Positions 14,090 through 21,751 of a stretch of 35,782 nucleotides of DNA are shown one piece after another. Below the pieces are notes generated by a model. That model saw only the letters and a program-made list of their open reading frames with translations. It was not told the DNA's origin and searched no databases. The translations under genes and the position numbers were made by a program. The stretch's first letter is position 1, and the number at the start of each line of letters is the position of its first letter. This stretch comes from SIG710 sp045596925. GTDB lineage: Bacteria > Bacillota > Clostridia > Oscillospirales > CAG-272. The stretch covers positions 1-35,782 of the forward strand of contig JAZODH010000071.1 in assembly GCA_045596925.1 (NCBI GenBank). The letters are read 5' to 3'.

Positions 14090-15358
14090 ATGAAAAAATA
14101 TGATCTTATTGTAATAGGCGGAGGTTTCGCGGGTGTGGCGGCCGCCACGACCGCCTCAAGAAAGGGACTTTCGGTTTTAATAGTTGAAAAGTCCAACTGC
14201 TTGGGCGGTGCGGCGGCAAACAGCTTCGTTGCTCCCTTCGGCGGATTTTTCGGCGGAAGTGAAGACTCGGACGGCTCTTTCAAGCACTACAGCGCGGGAT
14301 TTTTCAGAGAAATAGTTGACAGGCTCACAGAGCTTGGCGATGCGGCAATTCAGGGCGAGTGGTTTAACGGAGAATACCTGAAGCTCGTACTTAACCGCAT
14401 GGTTGCACAGAGCGGAGCAGACATTCTTCTCCGCGCATATATGATCGATTCCGAAGCAAATGACGGTAAAATACAGTCGATCACAGTCGCTACAAAAAGC
14501 GGAAATCTCAAATTTGCCGCCGACTATTTTATTGACGCCACAGGCGATGCAGACCTTGCGGCATTGAGCGGTTTTCCGTACCGGATCGGTCGCGAGGAAG
14601 ACGAGCTCTGCCAGGGAATGACCCTTTGCTTCCGTGTCTGCAACGTAGATACCGAGCTGTTCAAAAAGGAGCGCCCCGCTCTGAACGAGCTATATCACAA
14701 GCATTGGCTGAGCAGCAAAACCGACGACGCATTCGGCTGGATCCTTGCCTTTCCGTACGTTGTGGCAGACGGCATCCTGCTCTTTAACTCCACAAGAGTT
14801 GTCCGCCGCTGTCCCGTGGACGCCTTTGAGCTTACCAAGGCGGAGATCGAGGCCAGGGAAATGGCGTTTGACGTATTCAACTTCGTGAAAAAGCACGGAG
14901 AGAGCTTCAAAAACGCGTCGCTGATCTCAACGGCACCCGAGATCGGAGTGAGAGAAAGCAGAAAGATCCGCGGCGAGTATCTGCTGACGGGCGAGGATCT
15001 GATAAATCTGACGAGATTCCCCGACACCATTGCCGTGGGCAATTTCGACATAGACATCCACGCTCCCGACGGTACCGGCAACAGCCACCGCTACTTTAAA
15101 AAGGACGAATATTACGATATTCCCTACAGAAGTCTCGTACCAAAAGACTCAAAAAATCTTCTGGTGGCGGGTAGGTGCATTTCTGCCGATCACCGGGCAC
15201 AGGCCGCCATTCGCGTGATGCCCACAGTTTGCTGTATGGGCGAGGCGGCGGGACTTGCTGTCAACATTGCAAAGCAGGGCGGTTGCGGTGTTTCGGAGAT
15301 AGACACAGAGCAACTTCAAAACGACATAAGGGCAAACGGCGGAACCGTTTCCTTGTAA
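14090..15358 (+). CDS. FAD-dependent oxidoreductase
   Basis: A 422-residue flavoprotein. The N-terminal dinucleotide-binding fold is clear: DLIVIGGGFAGVAAATTASRKGLSVLIVEK (GxGxxG at 10-15 and Glu33 for the ribose). It is followed by CLGGAAANSFVAPFGGFFGG, the substrate-side insert of the FAD_oxidored group (PF12831-like). The second FAD segment FIDATGDADLAALSG (about 145-160) and the C-terminal LLVAGRCISADHRAQAAIRVMPTVCCMGEAAGLAV, closing over the flavin, are also present. Relatives are often annotated as FAD-dependent dehydrogenases next to carbohydrate genes, but the substrate cannot be told. There is no signal peptide, so it is cytoplasmic. It is a single-gene unit with its own promoter and a terminator after it. 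Confidence 0.9.
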   Translation: MKKYDLIVIGGGFAGVAAATTASRKGLSVLIVEKSNCLGGAAANSFVAPFGGFFGGSEDSDGSFKHYSAGFFREIVDRLTELGDAAIQGEWFNGEYLKLVLNRMVAQSGADILLRAYMIDSEANDGKIQSITVATKSGNLKFAADYFIDATGDADLAALSGFPYRIGREEDELCQGMTLCFRVCNVDTELFKKERPALNELYHKHWLSSKTDDAFGWILAFPYVVADGILLFNSTRVVRRCPVDAFELTKAEIEAREMAFDVFNFVKKHGESFKNASLISTAPEIGVRESRKIRGEYLLTGEDLINLTRFPDTIAVGNFDIDIHAPDGTGNSHRYFKKDEYYDIPYRSLVPKDSKNLLVAGRCISADHRAQAAIRVMPTVCCMGEAAGLAVNIAKQGGCGVSEIDTEQLQNDIRANGGTVSL

Positions 15359-15371
15359 AATACGAACATAT

Positions 15372-15399
15372 AAAAGCGACGCAAAAATGCGTCGCTTTT
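15372..15399 (+). terminator. Terminator of the FAD oxidoreductase gene
   Basis: AAAAGCGACGCA (15372-15383) pairs with TGCGTCGCTTTT (15388-15399) around AAAA. Confidence 0.85.
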
Positions 15400-15428
15400 G
15401 AACTTTTTGTAAACAATGACTTTTTTGC

Positions 15429-15457
15429 TTGACATTTTCACTCTAATGTGTTAGAGT
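15429..15457 (+). promoter_or_regulatory. Promoter of the blaI-blaR1-like operon
   Basis: TTGACA (15429-15434) lies 17 bp before TAGAGT (15452-15457), a weak -10. The -10 lies inside the first operator dyad, so repressor binding would block polymerase. Confidence 0.55.
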
Positions 15458-15482
15458 ATAGGCATACTCTAACACATTAGAG
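15441..15482 (+). promoter_or_regulatory. Double palindromic BlaI-type operator
   Basis: A perfect 42-bp palindrome. It contains two self-palindromic sites, CTCTAATGTGTTAGAG (15441-15456) and CTCTAACACATTAGAG (15467-15482), separated by TATAGGCATA, with centres 26 bp apart. Each half-site is CTCTAA/TTAGAG. The regulator gene starts 17 bp downstream, so autoregulation by the BlaI-like protein is the natural reading. Confidence 0.85.
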
Positions 15483-15498
15483 AAAGGAGAAACTCATT

Positions 15499-15870
15499 AT
15501 GAGCACACCTAAAATTTTCGAGAGCGAATACCGCTTTTGCCTTATTTTATGGGAGCACGAGCCTGTAAAAAGCAGTGCTTTGGTGGAGCTTTGCCGAGAA
15601 AATCTCGGCTGGAAGCCCACCACCACCTATACTGTCATAAAGCGTCTTTCCGAGCGAGGTGTTTTAAAGAACGAAAACTCGGTGGTCACGTCTCTTGTTT
15701 CAAAGGACGAGGCGCAGGCCGCAGAGCTTGACGAAATGGTGGAAAAGACCTTTGAAGGCTCTCTGCCCGCGTTCATCGCGGCGTTCACAAAGCGTCAAAA
15801 GCTCTCGGAGGACGAGATCGACGCCATACAGAAAATGATAGACAGCTATCGAAAGGGAGAGCAGAAATGA
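15499..15870 (+). CDS. BlaI/MecI/CopY family transcriptional repressor
   Basis: A 123-residue winged-helix repressor. Residues ~1-70 are the DNA-binding part (SEYRFCLILWEHEPVKSSALVELCRENLGWKPTTTYTVIKRLSERGVLKNE), with the WKPTTTYTVIKRL recognition helix of the BlaI/MecI family. Residues ~75-120 form the helical dimerisation arm. In the best known members the paired BlaR1/MecR1 membrane metalloprotease triggers its cleavage and so relieves repression. Its ATGA stop/start overlap with the next gene and the palindromic operators upstream fit this model. The inducing signal is unlikely to be a beta-lactam, because the partner lacks a penicillin-binding domain. Some BlaI relatives respond to copper or envelope damage. 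AAAGGAG precedes the ATG. Confidence 0.93.
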   Translation: MSTPKIFESEYRFCLILWEHEPVKSSALVELCRENLGWKPTTTYTVIKRLSERGVLKNENSVVTSLVSKDEAQAAELDEMVEKTFEGSLPAFIAAFTKRQKLSEDEIDAIQKMIDSYRKGEQK

Positions 15871-18245
15871 GTGAATTTTTTCTTTCCGTTATAAACATGA
15901 GTATTTCGGCGGGCTGGATAATCCTTGCCGTGCTTGTTTTGCGCCTGCTGCTCAAAAAAGCCCCCAAGTGGATCACCGTCCTGCTTTGGGGCATCGTGGG
16001 TCTGAGGGTCGTCTGCCCCTTTTCGATTGAAAGCGTCCTGAGCCTTATCCCAAGCGCTCAGACCGTCAGCCCCGACATTATGCTTGACAGTACGCCCACC
16101 GTGAACACGGGCGTTCCTGTGATAAATAACGCGCTGAATCCCGTTCTGGTCGGTTCTCTTGCTCCCGATCCCATGGCAAGCGCAAACCCTCTGCAGATAC
16201 TTGTTCCCATTGCGGCAAATTTGTGGATGCTCGGCATCATAGCCATGCTCATCTACACCGCCGTCAGCTACTTTAAAGTCAAAAAAAGGATCGGCACGGC
16301 GGTCCTCCTGCGTGATAATATCTATCAAAGCGAACGGGTAGCATCGCCCTTTGTGCTCGGCATTATCAAGCCGAAGATCTACCTGCCCTTTAATATGGGC
16401 GAACAGGACATGGGGCACGTCATTGCCCACGAGCAGGCGCACATTCGCCGCGGCGACCATTTGTGGAAGCCCCTTGGTTTTCTGCTGCTGAGCGTCCATT
16501 GGTTCAATCCGCTGATATGGGTTGCTTACGTAATCCTCTGCCGCGACATCGAGCTTGCCTGCGACGAAAAGGTCATAAAGGAGCTTGACTGCGAGCAGAA
16601 GGCCGACTATTCTCAGGCACTTCTCTCCTGCAGCGTCAGCCGCCGAGCTATTGCCGCCTGTCCCTTAGCGTTCGGCGAGGTGGCGGTAAAGAGCAGAATA
16701 AAATCCGTCCTCAGCTACAAAAAGCCCGCCTTTTGGATAATTATCGTTGCCATTGTCGCAAGCATCGCGGCGGCAGTCTGCTTCCTCACGAATCCCGCCA
16801 CCACAACGCTTGGCAATATCGAGGGCGCAGATCTGACGGACGACATTCTTGACACCACCCGTATATGGGCAGTCAAGGAGACCGGCGAAAGCTACAGCTT
16901 TATCGGAGCCGTCCCACGCGATCTGCTTCAAGATCTGGCAAATATCAGAATTTCAAAGCGCGAGGTCTCGAAAAATCGTGAAGACCGCAAAGGCGCGCAC
17001 TCTCTCGTTCTCCATCCCCGTCAGACCGAGTTTGACCCCACCTCATCCGCCATGGTCGGTATTTATATCAACTTCGACGAGGATTTCAAAACGGTATTTC
17101 TGGACGGAGATGCGGAGCCGACTTTTACCCATAAAATAAAGAATCCCAAGGAAGCAAAAGCCATCTATGAGAGTATTCTGGAATACAAGTCCGATCAATT
17201 CGGATACGGCAGCTCCGACACGTCGATCGAGGCGGTCACAGACAAAAAAATCGACAGCTTAAAGAAAAATTACCCCGAATATTTTGCCTGCCAAACGTCC
17301 AAGGGTCTTGAGGTCTACGTATGGCAGACGGCAGAAAATATGTTCAACTGCGGCGTTCTGCCCGGGGTAAACCGAGTATATCAAGAAAACGAGTTGTGGA
17401 AACTGGCGCAAAATCCTGCAAATATGTACGAGATGAGGATCATCATCGCCTACTATCTTTCGATCGGTGCGGTGACGCGGGACGAGGTGTCCGTAATCGG
17501 CATACAAATGCCTGATTCGAGCTACGCCTACACCCTGGACGAACGATACCGTCAAAAAGTTCGAAACCTGTTCTGGGAGGATTTTCCCATCATACAAAAT
17601 CCCAAGTACACAGGCTATATTGCCGCTGCCACCTTTGACATTGACAAGGACGGCCGCGACGAGCAATGCACCCTTGGCCACGGCCCAACCTCGGGTATTT
17701 ATACTTTCACTTTTACCGCCTCCGAGAACGGCGAGCCGGAATATTTCAACATCTTCACCACGGTCTATATGGAGCTTGGCTTTGAAAAGCTTGACAGCGG
17801 TGAGACCGTGTTGGTAGGAAGAAACGGCGATGACGTAAAGTACCTGCATATGAGCGTAGAAAACGGAAACATCGTCCTTGACGATGACGAATACACCTTC
17901 TATTGGGGTGAGCAGGGGCTTGATTCGCCTCATATTTCAAGGGTAAAAACCATTCGTTCCTTCGATCTCGAGGGCACGAATATGTGCGGCTTCAGTCTTT
18001 ACGACAACGGAACCTTTTCCTTTACCTTTTCGCCCGTGAGCAGTTATCTGGGCTTTGGAAGCTACACCTGGGACGACGAACGACACCTGACTCTGCGGAC
18101 CTTCGACGAAAAATACGTGATCCGCTTCACGTACGAGGGTGGAGAAATGATCTACCGTGCCACCGACGAGGGCGTGTGGAAGCCCCCCTTTGATGACGGA
18201 GACATTTTCACGCCTCAATATTACACGGAAGTTGAAATGAAATAA
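15867..18245 (+). CDS. BlaR1-like M56 family membrane metallopeptidase with a novel sensor region
   Basis: A 792-residue membrane protein. Four hydrophobic segments lie at about 12-32, 35-55, 110-132 and 288-308. Between the third and fourth is the M56 zinc-protease domain: HEQAH at 188-192 and ELACDE at 229-234 supply the zinc ligands and catalytic Glu. Residues ~310-792 are predicted to be outside the cell. They carry no SxxK-SxN-KTG penicillin-binding motifs. Instead there is an unassigned alpha/beta region, a calcium-loop-like DIDKDGRDEQC, and a beta-rich C-terminus (GFSLYDNGTFSFTFSPVSSYLGFGSY). The family senses an extracellular signal and cleaves its own or its partner's repressor; the signal here is unknown. 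Its ATG overlaps the repressor stop by four bases, so the two are translationally coupled. Confidence 0.9.
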   Translation: MSEFFLSVINMSISAGWIILAVLVLRLLLKKAPKWITVLLWGIVGLRVVCPFSIESVLSLIPSAQTVSPDIMLDSTPTVNTGVPVINNALNPVLVGSLAPDPMASANPLQILVPIAANLWMLGIIAMLIYTAVSYFKVKKRIGTAVLLRDNIYQSERVASPFVLGIIKPKIYLPFNMGEQDMGHVIAHEQAHIRRGDHLWKPLGFLLLSVHWFNPLIWVAYVILCRDIELACDEKVIKELDCEQKADYSQALLSCSVSRRAIAACPLAFGEVAVKSRIKSVLSYKKPAFWIIIVAIVASIAAAVCFLTNPATTTLGNIEGADLTDDILDTTRIWAVKETGESYSFIGAVPRDLLQDLANIRISKREVSKNREDRKGAHSLVLHPRQTEFDPTSSAMVGIYINFDEDFKTVFLDGDAEPTFTHKIKNPKEAKAIYESILEYKSDQFGYGSSDTSIEAVTDKKIDSLKKNYPEYFACQTSKGLEVYVWQTAENMFNCGVLPGVNRVYQENELWKLAQNPANMYEMRIIIAYYLSIGAVTRDEVSVIGIQMPDSSYAYTLDERYRQKVRNLFWEDFPIIQNPKYTGYIAAATFDIDKDGRDEQCTLGHGPTSGIYTFTFTASENGEPEYFNIFTTVYMELGFEKLDSGETVLVGRNGDDVKYLHMSVENGNIVLDDDEYTFYWGEQGLDSPHISRVKTIRSFDLEGTNMCGFSLYDNGTFSFTFSPVSSYLGFGSYTWDDERHLTLRTFDEKYVIRFTYEGGEMIYRATDEGVWKPPFDDGDIFTPQYYTEVEMK

Positions 18246-18290
18246 CAAAAGGACCCGATTATGCCTCGGGGTCTAACGGACAATAAAAAC

Positions 18291-18322
18291 CCGATACGGA
18301 AATAAATCCGTATCGGTTTTTT
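18291..18322 (+). terminator. Terminator of the blaI-blaR1-like operon
   Basis: CCGATACGGA (18291-18300) pairs with TCCGTATCGG (18307-18316) around AATAAA, followed by six T's. A shorter imperfect hairpin (about 18252-18273) precedes it. Confidence 0.9.
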
Positions 18323-18331
18323 CTATTGCAC

Positions 18332-18363
18332 TACCACTTTCAGTGGTAAGTAAGTGTACACTT
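18332..18363. repeat. Two small perfect palindromes
   Basis: TACCACTTTCAGTGGTA (18332-18348) and AAGTGTACACTT (18352-18363) stand between the terminator and the inverted-repeat element. Their role is unknown. Confidence 0.5.
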
Positions 18364-18380
18364 GCGGGCAAACGAAGTAA

Positions 18381-18554
18381 GCCTCCCTCCGGGAGGGAGG
18401 GGGACCACACAGGGGTTCCACGAAACGAGTTTGCGAGTTTTGGGGGTTCCCGTAGTGGTGGAAGGAGCCTGCGTTACTTTAAGCGTGTGCTGATTTCATT
18501 GTAACGCACTCTCCCTCAGTCGCCTGCGGCGCCAGCTCCCTCCCGGAGGGAGCC
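18381..18554. mobile_element. MITE-like dispersed repeat, non-coding
   Basis: A 174-bp element bounded by imperfect terminal inverted repeats of about 19 bp (left 18381-18399, right 18536-18554, differing at about two positions). Each end is itself a palindrome around CTCCGGGAG or TCCCGGA. Inside, GCGTTAC (18471-18477) faces GTAACGC (18501-18507). No frame of useful length is present. From memory, similar GGCTCCCTCCGGGAGGGAG elements are common between genes of gut Clostridia; this was not checked. It ends about 90 bp before the trehalase stop. Confidence 0.65.
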
Positions 18555-18641
18555 TCGGCAGTAATCGCTTGTTTCGCTACGATCCCGTGAGATTAAAATT
18601 GTCCTTTAGAACACAACGTCTATTCAGGTCGTTTTTATCGT

Positions 18642-19853
18642 TTAAGCCTGTCCGTAGAGATAATCGTGCATTGCCGCGAACACTCCCGCGGACCAGCCCA
18701 TCATATCGGGCATTTCATATTCGTTCACCACGTTGAGATCGCCCGTCACAACGTTGTATTTTTCCCAGATGTGACCCGTTGCCTCGAAGTTGGAGAAAAC
18801 AAGCTTCAGATATTTTTCGCAAAGTCTGCGCGCATCGGCTTCAAGCCCCACGTTGGTAAGTCCCACAACAGCTATCCACTGCAAGGGTGCCCAGCCGTTG
18901 GGATAACCCCACTGGAAATAGAGCTTGTCGGTCTCGTGGGTGCAGGTGATGCCGTAGTCCGTTTCAAGAAGTTTGAGCAGATTGGATGCGCCCTGCTTTT
19001 TGTCCTCATCCGCCAGACCTGCATAGTAGGGGTGGAAGCCTGCCGCCGAGATCGTTCTTGAAAGACGGTGATTTACGTAGTCGTAATCACAGAAAACGCC
19101 GTTTTCTTCGTCCCACATAAGCTCGTTCATAAGCTGACGGCGCTGCTCTGCGATCTCAGCCCAATTTCTGCCGTCGCTGACGCCCAAAATTTCCTCCATC
19201 TTCTCGAAATTCTTTTCGTAGATGTAGAGATTGGAGTTAAGATCAACGGGATTGAACTCAAGTCCGCGCTGTTCGAAGCGGTCGGAAAAATCCCAGCCCG
19301 ACTCACATTCCGCCTCAAAGCAGTGTGCTATGAATTCTGCCGACCCCTTTGTGTCGTAGGGCACTCGCTTGAATCTCTGAACAAAATTGACGCAATGAGA
19401 TGCGGGGGAGTTTGAGCCGTATCGGTTCAAGCCCGATTCGGTGATTCGGTGCGTCATCCAGAATCCGTATTCTTTCAAAAGATCACGGTAGCAAGCCATC
19501 AGCCATTCCTTGTCCTGCGTGACCTCGTATACGTCCATCACCATCATGGAAAGGTAAGGTGGCTGACTGCGGTAACGATAGGTATAATTGGTGCCGTTGG
19601 GCATGAAACCGAACTTGTTTATGAGGAAGCGCATATTGTTGCAGTTGAACATAGCCTGCTGTACCCTTCCGTGAAGGATCAGACCCTTGTTTGCAAAATA
19701 CGTGTCCCAATAGTACATATCGTTAAATTTATTCTGAATGCACGGAACGGTATAGGGATAGGGCATGCCGATCTTGATCCCTTTGTCCTCGGGATTGAAA
19801 CGGCGGGTGTTATCCCAGTTTTCCCGTATATATGTCAAGAGTTTTTCGTACAC
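18642..19853 (-). CDS. Cytoplasmic trehalase-like glycoside hydrolase (GH37-like)
   Basis: A 403-residue (alpha/alpha)6-barrel enzyme. Trehalase signatures are recognisable: NKFNDMYYWDTYF (signature 1 region), SGWDFS around 185-190 with the catalytic acid Asp188, QWGYPNGWAPLQW (signature 2, with Gly where trehalases usually have Asp), and HIWEKYNV with the candidate catalytic base Glu364. It would hydrolyse alpha,alpha-trehalose or a related glucoside. There is no signal peptide. I place the start at GTG 19853, six bases after AAGGAG; a TTG at 19883 would begin inside the terminator stem of aspS and add MPPFLKKEIN. No trehalose transporter is nearby. The protein is shorter than periplasmic trehalases (about 550), as in other Firmicutes homologues; related alpha-glucoside specificities remain possible. 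Confidence 0.82.
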   Translation of the reverse strand: MYEKLLTYIRENWDNTRRFNPEDKGIKIGMPYPYTVPCIQNKFNDMYYWDTYFANKGLILHGRVQQAMFNCNNMRFLINKFGFMPNGTNYTYRYRSQPPYLSMMVMDVYEVTQDKEWLMACYRDLLKEYGFWMTHRITESGLNRYGSNSPASHCVNFVQRFKRVPYDTKGSAEFIAHCFEAECESGWDFSDRFEQRGLEFNPVDLNSNLYIYEKNFEKMEEILGVSDGRNWAEIAEQRRQLMNELMWDEENGVFCDYDYVNHRLSRTISAAGFHPYYAGLADEDKKQGASNLLKLLETDYGITCTHETDKLYFQWGYPNGWAPLQWIAVVGLTNVGLEADARRLCEKYLKLVFSNFEATGHIWEKYNVVTGDLNVVNEYEMPDMMGWSAGVFAAMHDYLYGQA

Positions 19854-19869
19854 GTTAATCTCCTTTTTC

Positions 19870-19897
19870 AAAAACGGCGGCAACAGCCGCCGTTTTT
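19870..19897 (-). terminator. Terminator after aspS, directly before the trehalase ribosome binding site
   Basis: AAAAACGGCGGC (19870-19881) pairs with GCCGCCGTTTTT (19886-19897) around AACA. On the minus strand its U-tract ends at the AAGGAG of the trehalase gene. Confidence 0.85.
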
Positions 19898-19903
19898 TGT
19901 TTT

Positions 19904-21682
19904 TTATTCTTTCAGTGCGATAGAAAGCTCGTCCAGAGCCTTGGGGTCGGCGGGTGCGGGTGCGCCCGACATCAGCTCGGATGCGTTCTGCACCTTGGGG
20001 AATGCAACCACGTCACGCAGGCTGTCCGCGCCGCACATGACCATGGCAAGGCGGTCAAGACCCATGCCCGAGCCGCCGTGAGGAGGTGCGCCGTACTTGT
20101 ATGCGTCCACAAGGAAGCCAAACTTTGCGTCGATCTCTTCCCTTGTAAGTCCAAGTGCATTGAACATTCTCTCCTGCAGCTGCCAGTCGGTAATACGGAT
20201 AGAGCCGGAAAGAAGCTCGGTGCCGTTAAGTACCATATCGTAGCACTTTGCACGAACGGAACCGGGGTCGGATTCAAGGCTGTCAAGGCACTCGTCAAGA
20301 GGCATGGTAAAGGGATGGTGCATAGCATCCCAATGCTCTGTCTCCTCGTTCCACTCAAAGAAGGGGAACTCGGTGATCCACAGGAAATTGAACTTGCCCT
20401 GGGGAATAATATCAAGCTTCTTTGCAACGATGGTACGAAGTGCGCCCAGCGTTGGCAGAACGACCTTGTTCTTGTCCGCAACGATAAGAGCCACGTCACC
20501 GCGCTTCATGCCGAGAGCGGCAATAATAGCGGAAAGCTCTTCTTCGGTGAGGAACTTTGCAAAAGAACAGTTGGGGGTCTCGTCTGCCCAGCGGATATAC
20601 GCAAGACCGCGGGCACCGATGCCGCGGGCGTGCTCGGTCAGCTTGTCTATCTCCTTACGGGTAAGGGTTGCAGCCGCATCCTCGGCAACGATAGCGCGGA
20701 CGCTTCCGCCGTTTGCAATAGCGTCGGTAAATACGCCAAAGCCGCAGGACTTGACATTCTCGGAAATATCCTTGATCATCATATCGTAACGGGTATCAGG
20801 CTTATCGCTTCCGTAATTGTCCATTGCCTGGGCAAAGGTCATGCGGCGCATGGGAGTTTCGATGTCGATGCCGAGAACTTCCTTAAAGCAACGCTTGATA
20901 AAGCCCTCGTTCATCTCCATAATGTCCTCTTGTGTTGCAAAGGACATCTCAAGGTCGATCTGTGTAAATTCGGGCTGACGGTCGGCTCTCAAGTCCTCGT
21001 CGCGGAAGCAACGGGCGATCTGAATGTAGCGGTCAAAGCCGGAAAGCATCAGAAGCTGCTTGTAGATCTGAGGAGACTGAGGAAGCGCATACATACAGCC
21101 GGGGTGGATTCGGGAAGGTACTACGTAGTCACGTGCGCCTTCGGGTGTGGGCTTGATGAGCATAGGCGTCTCTATTTCATAGAAGCCGTTCTCATAGTAA
21201 TACTCGCGCGCCACCCGTGCGATCTCGTGGCGCATACGGATATTGTTCTGCAGCTCGGGACGTCTGAGATCAAGGTAACGGTGGCGAAGCGCAACGTCGT
21301 CGCCCACCTTCTTGCCCGTACCAACCTCGAAAGGAGGTGTCTGCGCCGCGGAGAAGATCTTGAGCTTATCAACTGCGATCTCCACCATACCCGTAGGGAT
21401 ATTGGGGTTCACAGAGGATCTTGCGCGTACCACGCCCTCGGCGCCGAGGACGTACTCTGCGCGGATACCGAAAGCCTTGTCAAAGATCGCTCTGTCCGTA
21501 TCGTCGTCAAATGCAAGCTGAACTATACCCGTTCTGTCTCTCAGGTCAATGAAGATAAGACCGCCCAGGTCTCTCTGTCTCTGAGTCCAGCCCAGAACGG
21601 ATACTCTCTTTCCTATATCGTTTTCGGAAAGCTCACCGCAATAGTGGGTGCGCTTGTCCGACTTTTCAAAAATTTCTGCCAT
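19904..21682 (-). CDS. aspS: Aspartyl-tRNA synthetase
   Basis: A 592-residue class IIb synthetase of bacterial length. An N-terminal OB-fold anticodon domain (residues ~15-105, KRVSVLGWTQRQRDLGGLIFIDLRDRTGIVQ) is followed by class II motif 1 around RRPELQNNIRMRHEI and motif 2 with RYIQIARCFRDEDLRADRQPEFTQID. The GAD insertion (about 300-420) of bacterial AspRS and motif 3 GSGMGLDRLAMVMCG at the end complete it. It charges tRNA-Asp with aspartate. A perfect sigma-A promoter lies 35 bp upstream and a terminator follows, so it is transcribed on its own with possible read-through into the trehalase gene. There is no room for a T-box leader. The ATG at 21682 follows an AAAGGA at an unusually long spacing of about 13 bases. 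Confidence 0.97.
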   Translation of the reverse strand: MAEIFEKSDKRTHYCGELSENDIGKRVSVLGWTQRQRDLGGLIFIDLRDRTGIVQLAFDDDTDRAIFDKAFGIRAEYVLGAEGVVRARSSVNPNIPTGMVEIAVDKLKIFSAAQTPPFEVGTGKKVGDDVALRHRYLDLRRPELQNNIRMRHEIARVAREYYYENGFYEIETPMLIKPTPEGARDYVVPSRIHPGCMYALPQSPQIYKQLLMLSGFDRYIQIARCFRDEDLRADRQPEFTQIDLEMSFATQEDIMEMNEGFIKRCFKEVLGIDIETPMRRMTFAQAMDNYGSDKPDTRYDMMIKDISENVKSCGFGVFTDAIANGGSVRAIVAEDAAATLTRKEIDKLTEHARGIGARGLAYIRWADETPNCSFAKFLTEEELSAIIAALGMKRGDVALIVADKNKVVLPTLGALRTIVAKKLDIIPQGKFNFLWITEFPFFEWNEETEHWDAMHHPFTMPLDECLDSLESDPGSVRAKCYDMVLNGTELLSGSIRITDWQLQERMFNALGLTREEIDAKFGFLVDAYKYGAPPHGGSGMGLDRLAMVMCGADSLRDVVAFPKVQNASELMSGAPAPADPKALDELSIALKE

Positions 21683-21716
21683 AACTAAAAATCAGTCCTT
21701 TCTTTAGCATAGATAC

Positions 21717-21745
21717 ATTATACACTTCTTTGTATTCTGTGTCAA
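21717..21745 (-). promoter_or_regulatory. Consensus sigma-A promoter of aspS
   Basis: On the minus strand: TTGACA (21740-21745), exactly 17 bp, TATAAT (21717-21722), a 12 of 12 match. Confidence 0.9.
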
Positions 21746-21751
21746 GAGTTT

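Noticed and set aside
18642..19883. A longer trehalase start at TTG 19883.
   Set aside because: It lies in the terminator stem of aspS without a ribosome binding site; GTG 19853 has AAGGAG at a good distance.
20078..21688. A 536-codon plus-strand frame opposite aspS.
   Set aside because: A long antisense frame caused by codon bias; aspS is unmistakable on the other strand and nothing in the frame resembles a protein family.
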